From JAFIEN01 sp051859505 (GTDB lineage Bacteria; Pseudomonadota; Alphaproteobacteria; Rhodobacterales; Rhodobacteraceae), in NCBI GenBank assembly GCA_051859505.1, contig JBHYFN010000017.1, forward strand, positions 5,292-69,291: a DNA stretch of 64,000 nt, written 5' to 3'. The notes under the pieces were generated by a model. The model was not told the origin of the DNA, ran no database searches, and was given only the letters and a program-made list of their open reading frames with translations. A program made the position numbers and the translations under genes. This document shows positions 1 to 8,616 of the stretch, in pieces; positions within the stretch are counted from its first letter, which is position 1, and each line of letters opens with the position of its first letter.

Positions 1-2
1 TG

Positions 3-716
3 CAGCCGCGCAATGGCTATTCCGACTGGGAAGTGACCATGCTTCTGGCCAATGCGATGGGCGCGGGCTGGACCTATACCCATCCCGCCCGGATCATGGA
101 CGAGATCGCGGCGACCACGCCCAGTTTCGCCAATGTCAGCTACGAGATGCTGGACGAAAAGGGATCGGTCCAGTGGCCCTGCAATGATGACGCGCCCGAG
201 GGCACACCGATCATGCATATCGACGGCTTCGTGCGCGGCAAGGGGCGGTTCATCGTCACCGAATATGTGCCGACCGACGAACGCACCGGCCCGCGCTTTC
301 CGCTGTTGCTGACGACCGGGCGGATCCTGTCGCAATACAACGTGGGCGCCCAGACGCGGCGGACCGAGAATACGGTCTGGCATGCCGAGGATGTGCTGGA
401 AGTCCACCCCCATGACGCCGAGAACCGCGGCATCCGCGACGGCGATTGGGTGCGGCTGGCCTCGCGCTCGGGCGAAACCAGCCTGCGCGCGAAGATCACT
501 GACCGGGTGGCGCCGGGCGTGGTCTACACGACCTTCCACCACCCCGAGACTCAGGCCAATGTCGTGACGACCGATTATTCCGACTGGGCGACCAACTGCC
601 CGGAATACAAGGTGACGGCGGTGCAGGTGTCGCTGTCGAACGGGCCCTCGGCCTGGCAGCGCGACTATGCCGAGATGGCGGATCAGTCGCGCCGCATCCT
701 GCCGGCGGCGGAATAG
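3..716 (+). CDS. fdsA: NAD-dependent formate dehydrogenase alpha subunit, C-terminal part
   Basis: The frame is open from base 3, so the gene begins before the window; 237 residues are visible. They form the C-terminal end of a molybdopterin oxidoreductase catalytic subunit. The molybdopterin-dinucleotide-binding domain is recognisable from the run TTGRILSQYNVGAQTRRTEN through the region ending CPEYKVTAVQVS. The protein would oxidise formate to CO2 and pass electrons via Fe-S clusters to the NAD-reducing FdsB/G subunits in the cytoplasm. The order alpha subunit, fdhD, delta subunit is the known FDS operon order (fdsGBACD), which supports FdsA over membrane-bound formate dehydrogenases. The Fe-S and Mo-ligand regions lie outside the window. 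Confidence 0.93.
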   Translation, partial: QPRNGYSDWEVTMLLANAMGAGWTYTHPARIMDEIAATTPSFANVSYEMLDEKGSVQWPCNDDAPEGTPIMHIDGFVRGKGRFIVTEYVPTDERTGPRFPLLLTTGRILSQYNVGAQTRRTENTVWHAEDVLEVHPHDAENRGIRDGDWVRLASRSGETSLRAKITDRVAPGVVYTTFHHPETQANVVTTDYSDWATNCPEYKVTAVQVSLSNGPSAWQRDYAEMADQSRRILPAAE

Positions 717-726
717 GGGGCGGGCG

Positions 727-1530
727 GTGAGCGTGCATACCCCGCCCTCGCGCCTTGTCGCGGCCTCGGGACCCGAGGATTTCCGCGCCCTGCCCGAAGA
801 GGTGGCGGTCGCGCTGGTCTATAACGGCTCGACCCAGGCGGTGATGATGGCCACGCCCGCGGATCTCGAGGATTTCGCGGTGGGCTTCACCCTGACCGAA
901 GGCTTTGCGACCCCGGCCGAGATCGGCGATCTGGAGATCGTCGAGCACGGAACCGGCATCGAGGCGCGGATCTGGCTGCCCGAGGAGCGGTCCGGCGCTC
1001 TGGACGCGCGCCGCCGCGCCAGTGTCGGGCCGGTGGGCTGCGGGCTTTGCGGGATCGACAGCCTGGATCAGGCGATGCGCCCCCTGCCCCTTCTGGCCGC
1101 CGGCGGGCTGCGCCTGACGCGCGAGGATGCGCGGGCCGCGCTCGCGGAATTGCGCCGCTGGCAGCCGCTGCATGACGAAACCCATGCCGTCCATGCGGCG
1201 GGCTTCTGGCAGCCGGGCCGGGGCATCACCGTCGCGCGCGAGGATGTGGGGCGGCACAATGCGCTGGACAAGCTGATCGGCGCGCTGGCGCGGGACGGGA
1301 TCGAGGCGGGCGCGGGCGCGATCGTGCTGACCTCGCGCGTGTCGGTCGAGATGGTGCAGAAGGCGGTGATGGCGGGATGCCCGGTGCTGCTGGCGGTTTC
1401 CGCCCCCACGGCCCATGCGGTGCGGCTGGCCGACAGCGCGGGTCTGACCGTGGCGACAGCGGCGCGCGGCCAGATCGCGGTTTTTTCCCATGCCGACAGG
1501 ATCAATGACGGAGCAAGCGATGCCACTTGA
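727..1530 (+). CDS. fdhD: FdhD/FdsC sulfurtransferase for formate dehydrogenase maturation
   Basis: This 267-aa protein belongs to the FdhD family, which transfers sulfur from a cysteine desulfurase to the Mo-bisPGD cofactor of formate dehydrogenase. The family CxxC is present as VGCGLCGID (Cys105 and Cys108), and the conserved VAREDVGRHNALDKLIG segment follows. I chose the GTG at 727 because it lies 10 bases after the fdsA stop and is preceded by a G-rich Shine-Dalgarno-like stretch. An in-frame ATG at 667 would lie inside fdsA. The gene overlaps fdsD by 26 bp, so the three genes form one transcription unit. Confidence 0.93.
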   Translation: MSVHTPPSRLVAASGPEDFRALPEEVAVALVYNGSTQAVMMATPADLEDFAVGFTLTEGFATPAEIGDLEIVEHGTGIEARIWLPEERSGALDARRRASVGPVGCGLCGIDSLDQAMRPLPLLAAGGLRLTREDARAALAELRRWQPLHDETHAVHAAGFWQPGRGITVAREDVGRHNALDKLIGALARDGIEAGAGAIVLTSRVSVEMVQKAVMAGCPVLLAVSAPTAHAVRLADSAGLTVATAARGQIAVFSHADRINDGASDAT

Positions 1531-1771
1531 CCACGAAGGCGGCCACCACAGCCCGCAAGAGCGTCTGGTCCATATGGCCAACCAGATCGCCACCTTCTTT
1601 GCCACCCAACCCGGGCAAAGCCCGGCCGAAGGCGTGGCGGGTCACCTGCGCACCTTCTGGGAGCCGCGAATGCTGAACCAGCTTTATGCGCTGATCGACG
1701 GCGGCGCGGATGGTATCTCGCCCCTCGTGATCGAGGCGGTGCAGATCCTGCGGAGGCGCGCCACCGCCTGA
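1505..1771 (+). CDS. fdsD: Formate dehydrogenase delta subunit FdsD
   Basis: This is a small 88-aa protein of the formate dehydrogenase delta-subunit family. It is recognised by the segment RLVHMANQIATFFATQ, the motif VAGHLRTFWEPRM and the basic C-terminus ILRRRA. FdsD is a small accessory subunit that stabilises or matures the FdsABG complex. The ATG at 1505 has an ACAGGA element upstream. ATGs at 1490 and 1520 are also in frame, so the exact start is uncertain by five residues either way. It is the last gene of the operon. Confidence 0.88.
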   Translation: MTEQAMPLDHEGGHHSPQERLVHMANQIATFFATQPGQSPAEGVAGHLRTFWEPRMLNQLYALIDGGADGISPLVIEAVQILRRRATA

Positions 1772-1910
1772 GGGGCTAGCGCCCCGGGTCCGGGTGCTGT
1801 CAGACTCTCCCAAGCGGAGAGGCAAGGGTGGATCCGACTCTTCCCCGCCGCGCCCCATGGCATTTGAACCAGGCCGATAGCCGGCAGGCCATCGTCGTCG
1901 GGGCGGACGC

Positions 1911-1983
1911 CCTCGAATTTGTCCAAATTCGAGGCCCGGAATTTTCCAAATTCCGGCAGGAGGATTTTGGCCAAAATCCTCCT
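1911..1983. repeat. Three consecutive AT-cored palindromes at the convergent fdsD/permease junction
   Basis: Three different palindromes lie end to end: 1911-1934 (arms CCTCGAATTTG and CAAATTCGAGG), 1936-1956 (CCGGAATTT-TCC-AAATTCCGG would be the full unit; arms are 9 bp) and 1958-1983 (perfect, arms AGGAGGATTTTGG and its complement). The last overlaps the stop codon of the permease gene. They sit between two convergent transcription units, so a transcription-end or mRNA-end function is plausible. Related palindromes occur elsewhere in the window. The rest of 1772-1910 shows no gene. Confidence 0.85.
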
Positions 1984-2932
1984 ACCCCACCGCCCGCGCC
2001 TTCATTCCCCAGCGGATGCGCGGCACAAGGACCGAGGCGATCAGCAGCAGGCCAACAACTCCGGTCTGGATATGCCCGGTGATGTTCATCAGCGCCATCC
2101 CGTTGCGCAAGCTCAGCACGATCAGGATCGCCAGCAGCGTGCCCATCAGCGTGCCCGAGCCGCCGAAGATGCTGACCCCGCCCAGAAGCACCATGGTGAT
2201 GATGTCCAGCTCGAACCCCTGCGCCACATCGCCCCGCACCGCCCCCACCCGCGCCGCGAAGAGAAGCCCCGCAAAGGCCGAGATCGCGCCCGACATGATG
2301 AAGATCATCAGCTTGTGGCGCGCCGTGTCGATGCCGGCATAATCCGCCACCTCGCGGTTGGTGCCGATCACATAGGTCTTGCGGCCGAAACCCGAATGCT
2401 GAAGCACGATGTAAAGCAGCACGAACAGCACCGCAAAGGCAATCAGGCCGAAGGGCACCGGCCCGATCAGGCCGCGCTGCCCCAGCGCGTTGAACCAGTC
2501 GGGAAAGCCGCTCACCCCCCGATCCTCGACCAGCACCCGCGCCAGCCCCCGAAACCCGATCAGCGTGGCCAGCGTCACCACCAGCGAGGGCAGCCCGACC
2601 CTGGCGATGAACCAGCCGTTCAGCGCCCCCCCGGCCACCCCGATCAACAGGCAGATGCCGATGGCCATCACCGGATCCACGCCTTGCTGGAACATCCAGC
2701 CGAAGGCGCAGGCCGACAGCCCCATCATCGAGCCGACCGACAGGTCGATCTCGGCATTGATGATGACGAAGGTCATCACGAGGGCCACGATGATCTTTTC
2801 GATCGAGAGCTGGAACAGGTTGATCTGGTTGCCCACCGTCAGGAAATTGGGCGAGAGCCAGGAATTCCCGACCACGATCACCACGAGGACGAGGAACAGG
2901 AACCCTTCCCAGCTTTGCAGACGCTGCATCAT
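1982..2932 (-). CDS. Sugar ABC transporter permease (RbsC/LsrD/RhaQ type)
   Basis: This 316-aa polytopic inner-membrane protein is of the BPD_transp_2 (RbsC-like) family. It carries the family signature INAEIDLSVGSMMGL in the N-terminal third and LGGVSIFGGSGTLMGT near the C-terminus, where the EAA-like loop contacts the ATPase. Start codons at 2932 and 2929 are tandem ATGs overlapping the stop of the upstream permease (ATGATGA), implying translational coupling. It is the last gene of the five-gene minus-strand operon. Two unequal permeases with one double ATPase is the Lsr/Rha arrangement and differs from the RbsC homodimer. The substrate is not certain. Confidence 0.92.
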   Translation of the reverse strand: MMQRLQSWEGFLFLVLVVIVVGNSWLSPNFLTVGNQINLFQLSIEKIIVALVMTFVIINAEIDLSVGSMMGLSACAFGWMFQQGVDPVMAIGICLLIGVAGGALNGWFIARVGLPSLVVTLATLIGFRGLARVLVEDRGVSGFPDWFNALGQRGLIGPVPFGLIAFAVLFVLLYIVLQHSGFGRKTYVIGTNREVADYAGIDTARHKLMIFIMSGAISAFAGLLFAARVGAVRGDVAQGFELDIITMVLLGGVSIFGGSGTLMGTLLAILIVLSLRNGMALMNITGHIQTGVVGLLLIASVLVPRIRWGMKARAVG

Positions 2933-3948
2933 CGGGCCTCGGCCTCCTTCCGTTCCTTCTCGCGCCGCACGCGCAGCGCGATCAGCCGCCGCATCAGGAT
3001 CGCATCCACCGCCACCGCGGTCAGGATCAGCGCGCCCAGCACCGCCTCGCGCCAGAATTCGGTGACGAAGGGCCAGCGCACAAGGCTCGTGTCGATCAGG
3101 TCCACGAGGATCGCCCCGATCAGCGCGCCGATCACCGTGCCCGAGCCGCCAAAGATGTTGACGCCCCCCACCACGGCCGCCGCGACCGATTTCAGCTCGA
3201 ACCCCAGCCCCGCCACCACGGTGATATTGCCGAAGCGCGCAAGGAACATGAACCCCGCCAGCCCCGCCAGCGCGCCCGAGAGCACGAAAGCGGCAAAGAC
3301 CGTGGCCTTGAGGTTGATCCCCGCCATCTCGGCCGCCTCCGGGTTCGATCCCACGGCATAGAACTTGCGCGCCGGGCGCAGGCGCATGAGGGCCACATGG
3401 ACGGCGATCACGATGACGACGGCGGTGACGAAGGCCGCGCGGAACTGCACGCCCGCCACCTCGAACAGGACCGTGTTGGGAAACTGCACCAGCCATTGCG
3501 GCAGCGTGTCCGAGGTGATGGACCGCGCGCCGGAATATTCCACCAGAAGCGACCGGAAGATCGCCATCGTCGCCAGCGTCACGATGATCGCGGGCACCCG
3601 CGCATAGGCGACCAGCAACCCGTTCACCACGCCGAAACAGGCCCCCACGAAGATCGCGTAGCCCGCCAGCAGCAGCGGCGGGATCTCGGGCCAGCCCGCC
3701 ACCATGTTGCCGGTGGCAAAGGCCGCAAAGCCCACGATCGAGCCGACCGAAAGGTCGATGTTGCGCGTCAGGATCACCAGCGTCTGCCCGCAGGCAATGA
3801 GCGCCATGATCGCCACGGAAGACGAGATCCGGTTGAACAGCCGCGCATTGAAGTAATTGTCGATCTGGCTTGCGAAGAAGGCCACCACGAGGCCCAGCAC
3901 CACCAGAAGCGCCAGAATTCGCAGCGTCTGCGGGCTGATCCGGTCCAT
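2929..3948 (-). CDS. Sugar ABC transporter permease (LsrC/RhaP type)
   Basis: This is a 339-aa RbsC-family permease and partner of the following permease gene. It has the conserved LTRNIDLSVGSIVGF motif near residue 60 and VVGGVNIFGGSGTVIGAL near residue 275, with about eight to ten hydrophobic segments. The ATG overlaps the stop of the ATPase gene by the usual ATGA. The C-terminus ends in a strongly charged tail (RVRREKERKEAEAR). Together with its paralogue it would form the heterodimeric channel for the sugar captured by the binding protein encoded at 5520-6563. Confidence 0.92.
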   Translation of the reverse strand: MDRISPQTLRILALLVVLGLVVAFFASQIDNYFNARLFNRISSSVAIMALIACGQTLVILTRNIDLSVGSIVGFAAFATGNMVAGWPEIPPLLLAGYAIFVGACFGVVNGLLVAYARVPAIIVTLATMAIFRSLLVEYSGARSITSDTLPQWLVQFPNTVLFEVAGVQFRAAFVTAVVIVIAVHVALMRLRPARKFYAVGSNPEAAEMAGINLKATVFAAFVLSGALAGLAGFMFLARFGNITVVAGLGFELKSVAAAVVGGVNIFGGSGTVIGALIGAILVDLIDTSLVRWPFVTEFWREAVLGALILTAVAVDAILMRRLIALRVRREKERKEAEAR

Positions 3949-5450
3949 CAGGCCGCCCCCTGCATCTGCCCGGTGGCCAGCCGCATCACCGCTTCCTGAC
4001 TGGCCTCTTCATGGCTGAGGATCCCCATCTGCCGCCCCTCGCGCATGACGAGGATCCGGTCGCCCAAAGCCAGCACCTCGGGCAGGTCCGAGGAGATCAC
4101 CAGCGCCGCCCCGCCCTCGGCCACGAAATCGCGGATCAGGTCATGCACCTCGGCCTTGGCGCCCACGTCGATCCCCCGGGTCGGTTCGTCGAAGATCAGA
4201 AGATCGGGCTTCATCTCGAGCCATTTGGCCAGCATCACCTTCTGCTGGTTGCCCCCCGAGAGCATTCCCACCGAAAGCTCCACATGCGGCGTGCGGATGT
4301 TCAGCCGCTTGCGATGGCTTTCCGCCACCGCCCGTTCCTGCCCCAGCCGGACAAGGCCAAGCGGCGAGAGCACCTTCCCCAAGGTGGCCAGCGTCACATT
4401 CGCCCGGATCGGCATCGGCATCGCCAGCCCCAGCTTGCGCCGATCCTCCGAGACATAGGCGATGCCTGCCGCAATCGCCTCGGCCGCGTCGCGGGGGCGC
4501 CAGGGCTGCCCCTTGTAGCGCGCCTCTCCCTCGGTCGCAGACCGGATGCCGAACAAAGCCAGCGCCACATCCGTGCGCCGCGCGCCGATCAGGCCCGCCA
4601 TGCACAGAACCTCGCCCCGGTGCAGATCGAAGCTGACGCCGGAAAACACCTCCGCAACCCCCAGCCCGCTGACCGAGAGGATCACCTCGTCCCGTGCCTG
4701 GCTGGGCGCCTTGGCGTAGAAATTCCCCACCTCGCGCCCGACCATATCGGCGATCAGGCTGTCGGGCGTCACCTCGCCCACGGGCTTGGTCGAGATATGC
4801 TGCCCGTCACGGATCACCGTCACCCGGTCGGCCACCTCGAAAATCTCTTCCAGCCGGTGGCTGATATAGACGACCGCCACGCCCTGCGCCGCCAGCGTCC
4901 GCGCCACGCGCCGCAACTCGCCCGCCTCATGGGCCGAAAGACTCGCGGTCGGTTCGTCCATGATCAGGACGCGCACATCCTGAGACAGCGCCCGCGCGAT
5001 CTCGACCGCCTGCTGCTCGGCCAGCGTGAGGCCCGCCGCGATCCGGTCCACATCGAGCCGCATCCCGATCCGGTCGATCAGCGCATGTGCCTTGTCGCGC
5101 AACTGCCCGCGGCGCTGCAACAGCCCCAGATCGGTCGAGGAAATGAAGATGTTTTCGGCCACATCCAGATCGGGAAAGACCATCGGCTCCTGATAGATCG
5201 CGGCCACGCCAAGCTCGCGCGCGGCCTTGGTGCCGGGGATCGTGACCACCTGCCCGTCGACCTGGATCCTGCCCGAGGTCGGCTGATGCACCCCGGTCAT
5301 GATCTTGATCATCGTGGATTTTCCGGCCCCGTTCTCGCCCACGATGGCATGCACCTCGCCCGGAAACAGGGTCAGCGACATGGCAGACAGGGCCTGCGTC
5401 ATGCCAAAGCTTTTCGACACGTCCTGAAGGGCCAGAACCGGTGCGGTCAT
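3948..5450 (-). CDS. Sugar ABC transporter ATPase, two nucleotide-binding domains (RbsA/RhaT/LsrA type)
   Basis: This 500-aa protein contains two tandem ABC ATPase domains. The first domain has Walker A GENGAGKST (residues 38-46), a degenerate signature LTLAEQQAVEIARAL and Walker B VLIMDEPT. The second lacks a clean Walker A but has a consensus signature LSGGNQQKVMLAKWL and Walker B LLIFDEPTRGIDVG. This asymmetry is typical of RbsA-type monosaccharide importers. It lies between the binding-protein gene and the permeases. Confidence 0.95.
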   Translation of the reverse strand: MTAPVLALQDVSKSFGMTQALSAMSLTLFPGEVHAIVGENGAGKSTMIKIMTGVHQPTSGRIQVDGQVVTIPGTKAARELGVAAIYQEPMVFPDLDVAENIFISSTDLGLLQRRGQLRDKAHALIDRIGMRLDVDRIAAGLTLAEQQAVEIARALSQDVRVLIMDEPTASLSAHEAGELRRVARTLAAQGVAVVYISHRLEEIFEVADRVTVIRDGQHISTKPVGEVTPDSLIADMVGREVGNFYAKAPSQARDEVILSVSGLGVAEVFSGVSFDLHRGEVLCMAGLIGARRTDVALALFGIRSATEGEARYKGQPWRPRDAAEAIAAGIAYVSEDRRKLGLAMPMPIRANVTLATLGKVLSPLGLVRLGQERAVAESHRKRLNIRTPHVELSVGMLSGGNQQKVMLAKWLEMKPDLLIFDEPTRGIDVGAKAEVHDLIRDFVAEGGAALVISSDLPEVLALGDRILVMREGRQMGILSHEEASQEAVMRLATGQMQGAA

Positions 5451-5519
5451 GGAGCGGGTCTCCTGGGAAGAAAGAGGCCGCAGGCGACGGGAGGTCCGCC
5501 TGCGGCCCGCTCAGGCCCT

Positions 5520-6563
5520 TTACTGGGCAGCCGCCTCGACATTGTCCGAGGTATAGACGGTGAAGGGCCCCATCAGGATGCGCTTCGACCCGTCCCGACC
5601 GGGATCTTCCTCGATCGTGTATTCGCCCATCCGGCCGGCGACGAAGCTTTCGCCGATCTCGCCGGTCAGCTGGCCGGTGGCCAGGCCATAGGCGGTGTAG
5701 TAGGTCAGATAGCCAAGGTCACGGAAATCCCACAGCGCGAATTCCGGCGCACAGCCGTTCATCGTGTAGCTGACCATCTCGGACGGCAGACCAAGGCCAG
5801 AGGTCTTGACCTGATCGCACAGGCCTTCGTCCTGCATCGCCTTGGCCGCGGCCTGGATGCCCACGGTGGTGGGCGACATGATCAGGCCCAGATCGGGATG
5901 GCTGTCCACCAGGGCGAGCGCGCGGTTGTAGGAAACCTCGGCCTGATCGTCGCCATAGACGATATCGACCAGCTCGATGCCGGCATATTTGTCGTCTGCC
6001 TCAAGCGCTTCCTGCATCGCGGCGATCCAGGCGTTCTGGTTGGCCGCATCCGGCGTGGCCGAAAGCACCGCCATCTGCCCCGACCCGCCCAGGATCGAAT
6101 GCGCCATATCGGCCATCACCACCCCGATCGAGCCGAAATCGACCTGCGCCACGAAGACATCCTCGCCCGCACCACCCGGGATCGGGCTGTCCCAGGTCAC
6201 GACGCGCGTGCCGGCCGCCTGCGCCGCTTCCGCCGCCGGGGCGATCTGGTCGCCCGCGTTGTTCGACAGCAGCACCGCGCCCACGGCATTGGTGGCCGCC
6301 GTCGTCATGATCTCGATCTGCCCCGCGACCGAGTTCTCCGGCGTCGGCCCCTGGAACAGGAGGCTGCCCGGATTGCCAAGCTCGGCATGGGCCTCCTGCG
6401 CGCCTTCATTGGCCTGGTCGAAGACAAGGATCCCCAGGAACTTGGGCAGAAGGACCATATCGGTCTCCATCCCGGGCTCCAGCGTGATCGCATCGGCAAG
6501 GGCCACAGTGGCCGTGCCGGCCAGAAGCGCCGCCGACAGGCTCAGTTTCGTCAATTTCAGCAT
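5520..6563 (-). CDS. Periplasmic sugar-binding protein of LsrB/RhaS type
   Basis: This is a 347-aa type-I periplasmic binding protein with a cleavable signal peptide (MLKLTKLSLSAALLAGTATVALA). Segments GPTPENSVAGQIEIM, VVTWDSPI and the C-terminal FALWDFRDLGYLTYYTAYGL resemble the LsrB (autoinducer-2) and RhaS (rhamnose) branch rather than RbsB. The start has GGGAGG seven bases upstream. The ligand could be a deoxysugar or a similar small polyol. No rhamnose isomerase or kinase and no lsr processing gene is in the window, so the substrate is inferred only to family level. A 69-bp gap separates it from the ATPase gene. Confidence 0.88.
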   Translation of the reverse strand: MLKLTKLSLSAALLAGTATVALADAITLEPGMETDMVLLPKFLGILVFDQANEGAQEAHAELGNPGSLLFQGPTPENSVAGQIEIMTTAATNAVGAVLLSNNAGDQIAPAAEAAQAAGTRVVTWDSPIPGGAGEDVFVAQVDFGSIGVVMADMAHSILGGSGQMAVLSATPDAANQNAWIAAMQEALEADDKYAGIELVDIVYGDDQAEVSYNRALALVDSHPDLGLIMSPTTVGIQAAAKAMQDEGLCDQVKTSGLGLPSEMVSYTMNGCAPEFALWDFRDLGYLTYYTAYGLATGQLTGEIGESFVAGRMGEYTIEEDPGRDGSKRILMGPFTVYTSDNVEAAAQ

Positions 6564-6642
6564 GATCGTCCTCCCGGAGGGTCGTTGTCGATCCGGCAGT
6601 GCGGGGGGCCCTCCTGCCCCCGCAACCGGAAACGGATGCGCG

Positions 6643-7599
6643 CTACATCGGCACCGGCTTGCGCGGCCCCTCACCCCGAAGCGCGCGGGCCACATCCTCG
6701 GCCACAAGGCCCTGCAACCGCCCGATGGCGGCCTCGGAATACCAGGCGGCATGGGGGCTCAGCATCAGGTTCGGCGCCCCCCGCAGCGGGCTGTCGGCGG
6801 GCAGCGGCTCGGTGCGGAACACATCCAGCGCCGCCCCCGCGATCACCCCGTCGCGCAGCGCGGCCGCCAGATCCGCCTCCTCGATCAGCAGGCCCCGCGC
6901 GGTGTTCACGATCATCGCATGGGGCTGCATCCGGCCCAGATGCACGGCATCGAAAAACCCGGTCGTGGCCCCGGTCGCCGGCGCATGGAGCGAGATGATA
7001 TCTGCGCGCGCCAACAGCGTGTCGCTGTCCACCAGCTCCACCCCCAGCCGCGCCGCCTCCTCGGCCGAGACGCCCGGATCGGCCGCGATGAAGCGAAAGC
7101 CAAAGCCCGTCAGCCGCGCCAGCACCGCCCGCCCGATCTGCCCCAGCCCGAAGAAGCCGAAGACCGTCTCGGAAAACGGCTTCATCGGGCGGGCCACCTT
7201 CACCGCCGCCCAGTCCCCGGCCCGGACCGAGGCATCCATCGCCATGAGCTTGCGCAACAGCGCCAGCGCCGCCGCCGCGGTGTGATCGGCCACCTCGTCG
7301 GCGCAGTAATCGGGCACATACCCGACCCGCAACCCCGCCGCCCGCGCCGCCGCAAGGTCGATATTGTCATAGCCCACGCCATAGCGGATCACCGTGCCGC
7401 CGGGCACCATGGCCGCCGCAGCCTCGGCCCCGAAGGCCGCGAACTGCACCAGCGCCACATCCGCCCCGGCCACGGCCTCGGCCACCTCGGCCGCAGACTT
7501 GCACTGATGCGCCGCGAACCCGGCACCGGCCGCCTGCGCGGCCGCCTCCTCCTGCGCAAGACCCGGAAAGGTATAATCGGTAACGACAACCCGCTTCAC
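6643..7599 (-). CDS. D-isomer-specific 2-hydroxyacid dehydrogenase (C-terminal-binding-protein-like)
   Basis: This 318-aa NAD-dependent dehydrogenase has the Rossmann motif FGLGQIGRAVLARL in the centre. The catalytic set of the family can be followed: Arg in VNTARGLLIEEADL, Glu in FRTEPLP, and His in LSPHAAWYSE. The start is taken as GTG 7599, with AGGGA seven bases upstream; longer ATG starts would run into the repeat element at 7613. It is the first gene of the minus operon with the sugar transporter, suggesting it reduces or oxidises a 2-keto/2-hydroxy acid from the imported compound. Confidence 0.85.
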   Translation of the reverse strand: MKRVVVTDYTFPGLAQEEAAAQAAGAGFAAHQCKSAAEVAEAVAGADVALVQFAAFGAEAAAAMVPGGTVIRYGVGYDNIDLAAARAAGLRVGYVPDYCADEVADHTAAAALALLRKLMAMDASVRAGDWAAVKVARPMKPFSETVFGFFGLGQIGRAVLARLTGFGFRFIAADPGVSAEEAARLGVELVDSDTLLARADIISLHAPATGATTGFFDAVHLGRMQPHAMIVNTARGLLIEEADLAAALRDGVIAGAALDVFRTEPLPADSPLRGAPNLMLSPHAAWYSEAAIGRLQGLVAEDVARALRGEGPRKPVPM

Positions 7600-7612
7600 G
7601 CCACGATCCCTG

Positions 7613-7702
7613 CTTCTTTTGTTCCCAAATATCCCGGGGGGAGGGGCCACAGGCCCCGGGGGGCAGAGCCCCCCACGGCAGAAATTTGGCCAAATTTCTG
7701 CC
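7613..7702 (+). repeat. Intergenic repeat element copy A plus AT-cored palindrome
   Basis: The element starts with CTTCTTTTGTTCCCAAATAT at 7613 and continues with GC-rich mirrored segments ending in GGGGGGCAGAGCCCCCC (to 7674). It is followed by a perfect 26-bp palindrome at 7677-7702 with arms GGCAGAAATTTGG. This palindrome is identical to the one at 16516-16541. The copy abuts the start region of the minus-strand dehydrogenase gene, whose RBS lies just outside the element. It is the only copy not placed behind a stop codon. Confidence 0.9.
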
Positions 7703-7762
7703 CCGCCCGGCGCACCCGCGACTCGCTTGGTCCTGCTGCCATGCCGCTTCCCCCCAAACCCT

Positions 7763-7791
7763 TTGACAGACCGGCCTCCACAGCCTAAGAC
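7763..7791 (+). promoter_or_regulatory. Candidate sigma-70 promoter for the SDR gene
   Basis: TTGACA (7763-7768) and TAAGAC (7786-7791) are separated by 17 bp. Transcription would begin close to the operator at 7798-7808, about 45 bases before the SDR start codon. The -35 is a perfect match and the -10 is weaker. No experimental support is available. Confidence 0.55.
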
Positions 7792-7797
7792 GTCAAG

Positions 7798-7808
7798 TGG
7801 TCAGACCA
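7798..7808. promoter_or_regulatory. Candidate GntR/FadR-type operator TGGTC-A-GACCA
   Basis: This is a perfect 11-bp palindrome of the TGGT-N3-ACCA type used by FadR/LldR-like GntR regulators. It lies right at the expected transcription start of the SDR gene, in the region shared with the divergent transporter operon. No GntR gene is nearby in the window, so the cognate regulator would be encoded elsewhere. Confidence 0.5.
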
Positions 7809-7842
7809 ATTAATCGCAACACCCGGCACAAGGTCAAGAGAA

Positions 7843-8598
7843 ATGTTCAACCTCGCCACCGTCCCCGTCCCCTCGCTTTCCGGCAAGACGATCCTCGTCA
7901 CCGGCGCCGGCCGCGGCATCGGGGCGGAACTTGTCCGCCAGCTCGTGGACCACGGCGCGCAGGTCTTTGCCGGCTTCTACGGCGCGGCCGACATGGGGGC
8001 GCTCGCCGGGGCCGTGACCTTCCCGCTTGACGTGACGGACGCGGCCTCCGTCGCTAGCGCCGTCGCCAAGCTCGAGGCCTTCGGCGGCCGGCTCGACGTG
8101 CTGGTCAACAACGCAGGCGTGATCGCGCCCATCGGCCATCTCGAACACCTGCCCGCCGATACGCTCAAGCCCGCCTTCGAGGTCAATGTCGTCGGCCTCC
8201 AGCGCATGGTCCTGGCCTGCCTGCCGCTCCTCAAGGCCTCGAAAGGCGTGATCGTCAACGCGGGCACCGGGGCCGCCACCACCCCGATGGAGGGCTGGAC
8301 GGCCTATTGCGTCTCCAAGGCCGGCGCGCGGATGCTGACCCAGATGATGGCGCTGGAACTCGCGCCCCACGGCATCCAGTCCTTCTTCATCGGCATCCCG
8401 CCCACCGATACCGCCATGCAATCGGAAATCCGGCAGGCGGGCCTGAACCCGATCAGCCAGATCCCGCAGGAAAAACTCGTGCCCACCGCTGTGCCGGCCT
8501 CGGTGATGGCCTGGCTCTGCTCGGATGCGGCGCGCGCGGTGGACGAGGTTCTGCTCGACGTGCGCGAGGAGCGGTTCACCGCGATGATGAACCTCTGA
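7843..8598 (+). CDS. Short-chain dehydrogenase/reductase (SDR)
   Basis: This 251-aa classical SDR has the NAD(P)-binding glycine motif TGAGRGIGAE near residue 20, the NNAG motif (VLVNNAGVIAP) near residue 90, and the catalytic YxxxK as YCVSKAG. The product is a cytosolic oxidoreductase; the substrate cannot be read from sequence. It is divergent from the 2-hydroxyacid dehydrogenase/sugar-transporter operon and shares a control region with it. This suggests, without proving, a role in the same catabolic route. Confidence 0.9.
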   Translation: MFNLATVPVPSLSGKTILVTGAGRGIGAELVRQLVDHGAQVFAGFYGAADMGALAGAVTFPLDVTDAASVASAVAKLEAFGGRLDVLVNNAGVIAPIGHLEHLPADTLKPAFEVNVVGLQRMVLACLPLLKASKGVIVNAGTGAATTPMEGWTAYCVSKAGARMLTQMMALELAPHGIQSFFIGIPPTDTAMQSEIRQAGLNPISQIPQEKLVPTAVPASVMAWLCSDAARAVDEVLLDVREERFTAMMNL

Positions 8599-8616
8599 GC
8601 CGCGCGCCCGCCGGCC

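Noticed and set aside
2929..6563. Naming the sugar importer as rhamnose RhaSTPQ
   Set aside because: The binding protein fits the LsrB/RhaS branch, but no rhamnose catabolic gene is present; substrate kept open.
4011..6998. Very long antisense open frames, for example 4011-6998 (+), 13008-16298 (+), 43260-46010 (+) and 59216-62428 (+)
   Set aside because: They lie opposite well-identified genes, are rich in Arg/His/Gln/Pro, and show no recognisable family; long shadow frames are expected at this GC content.
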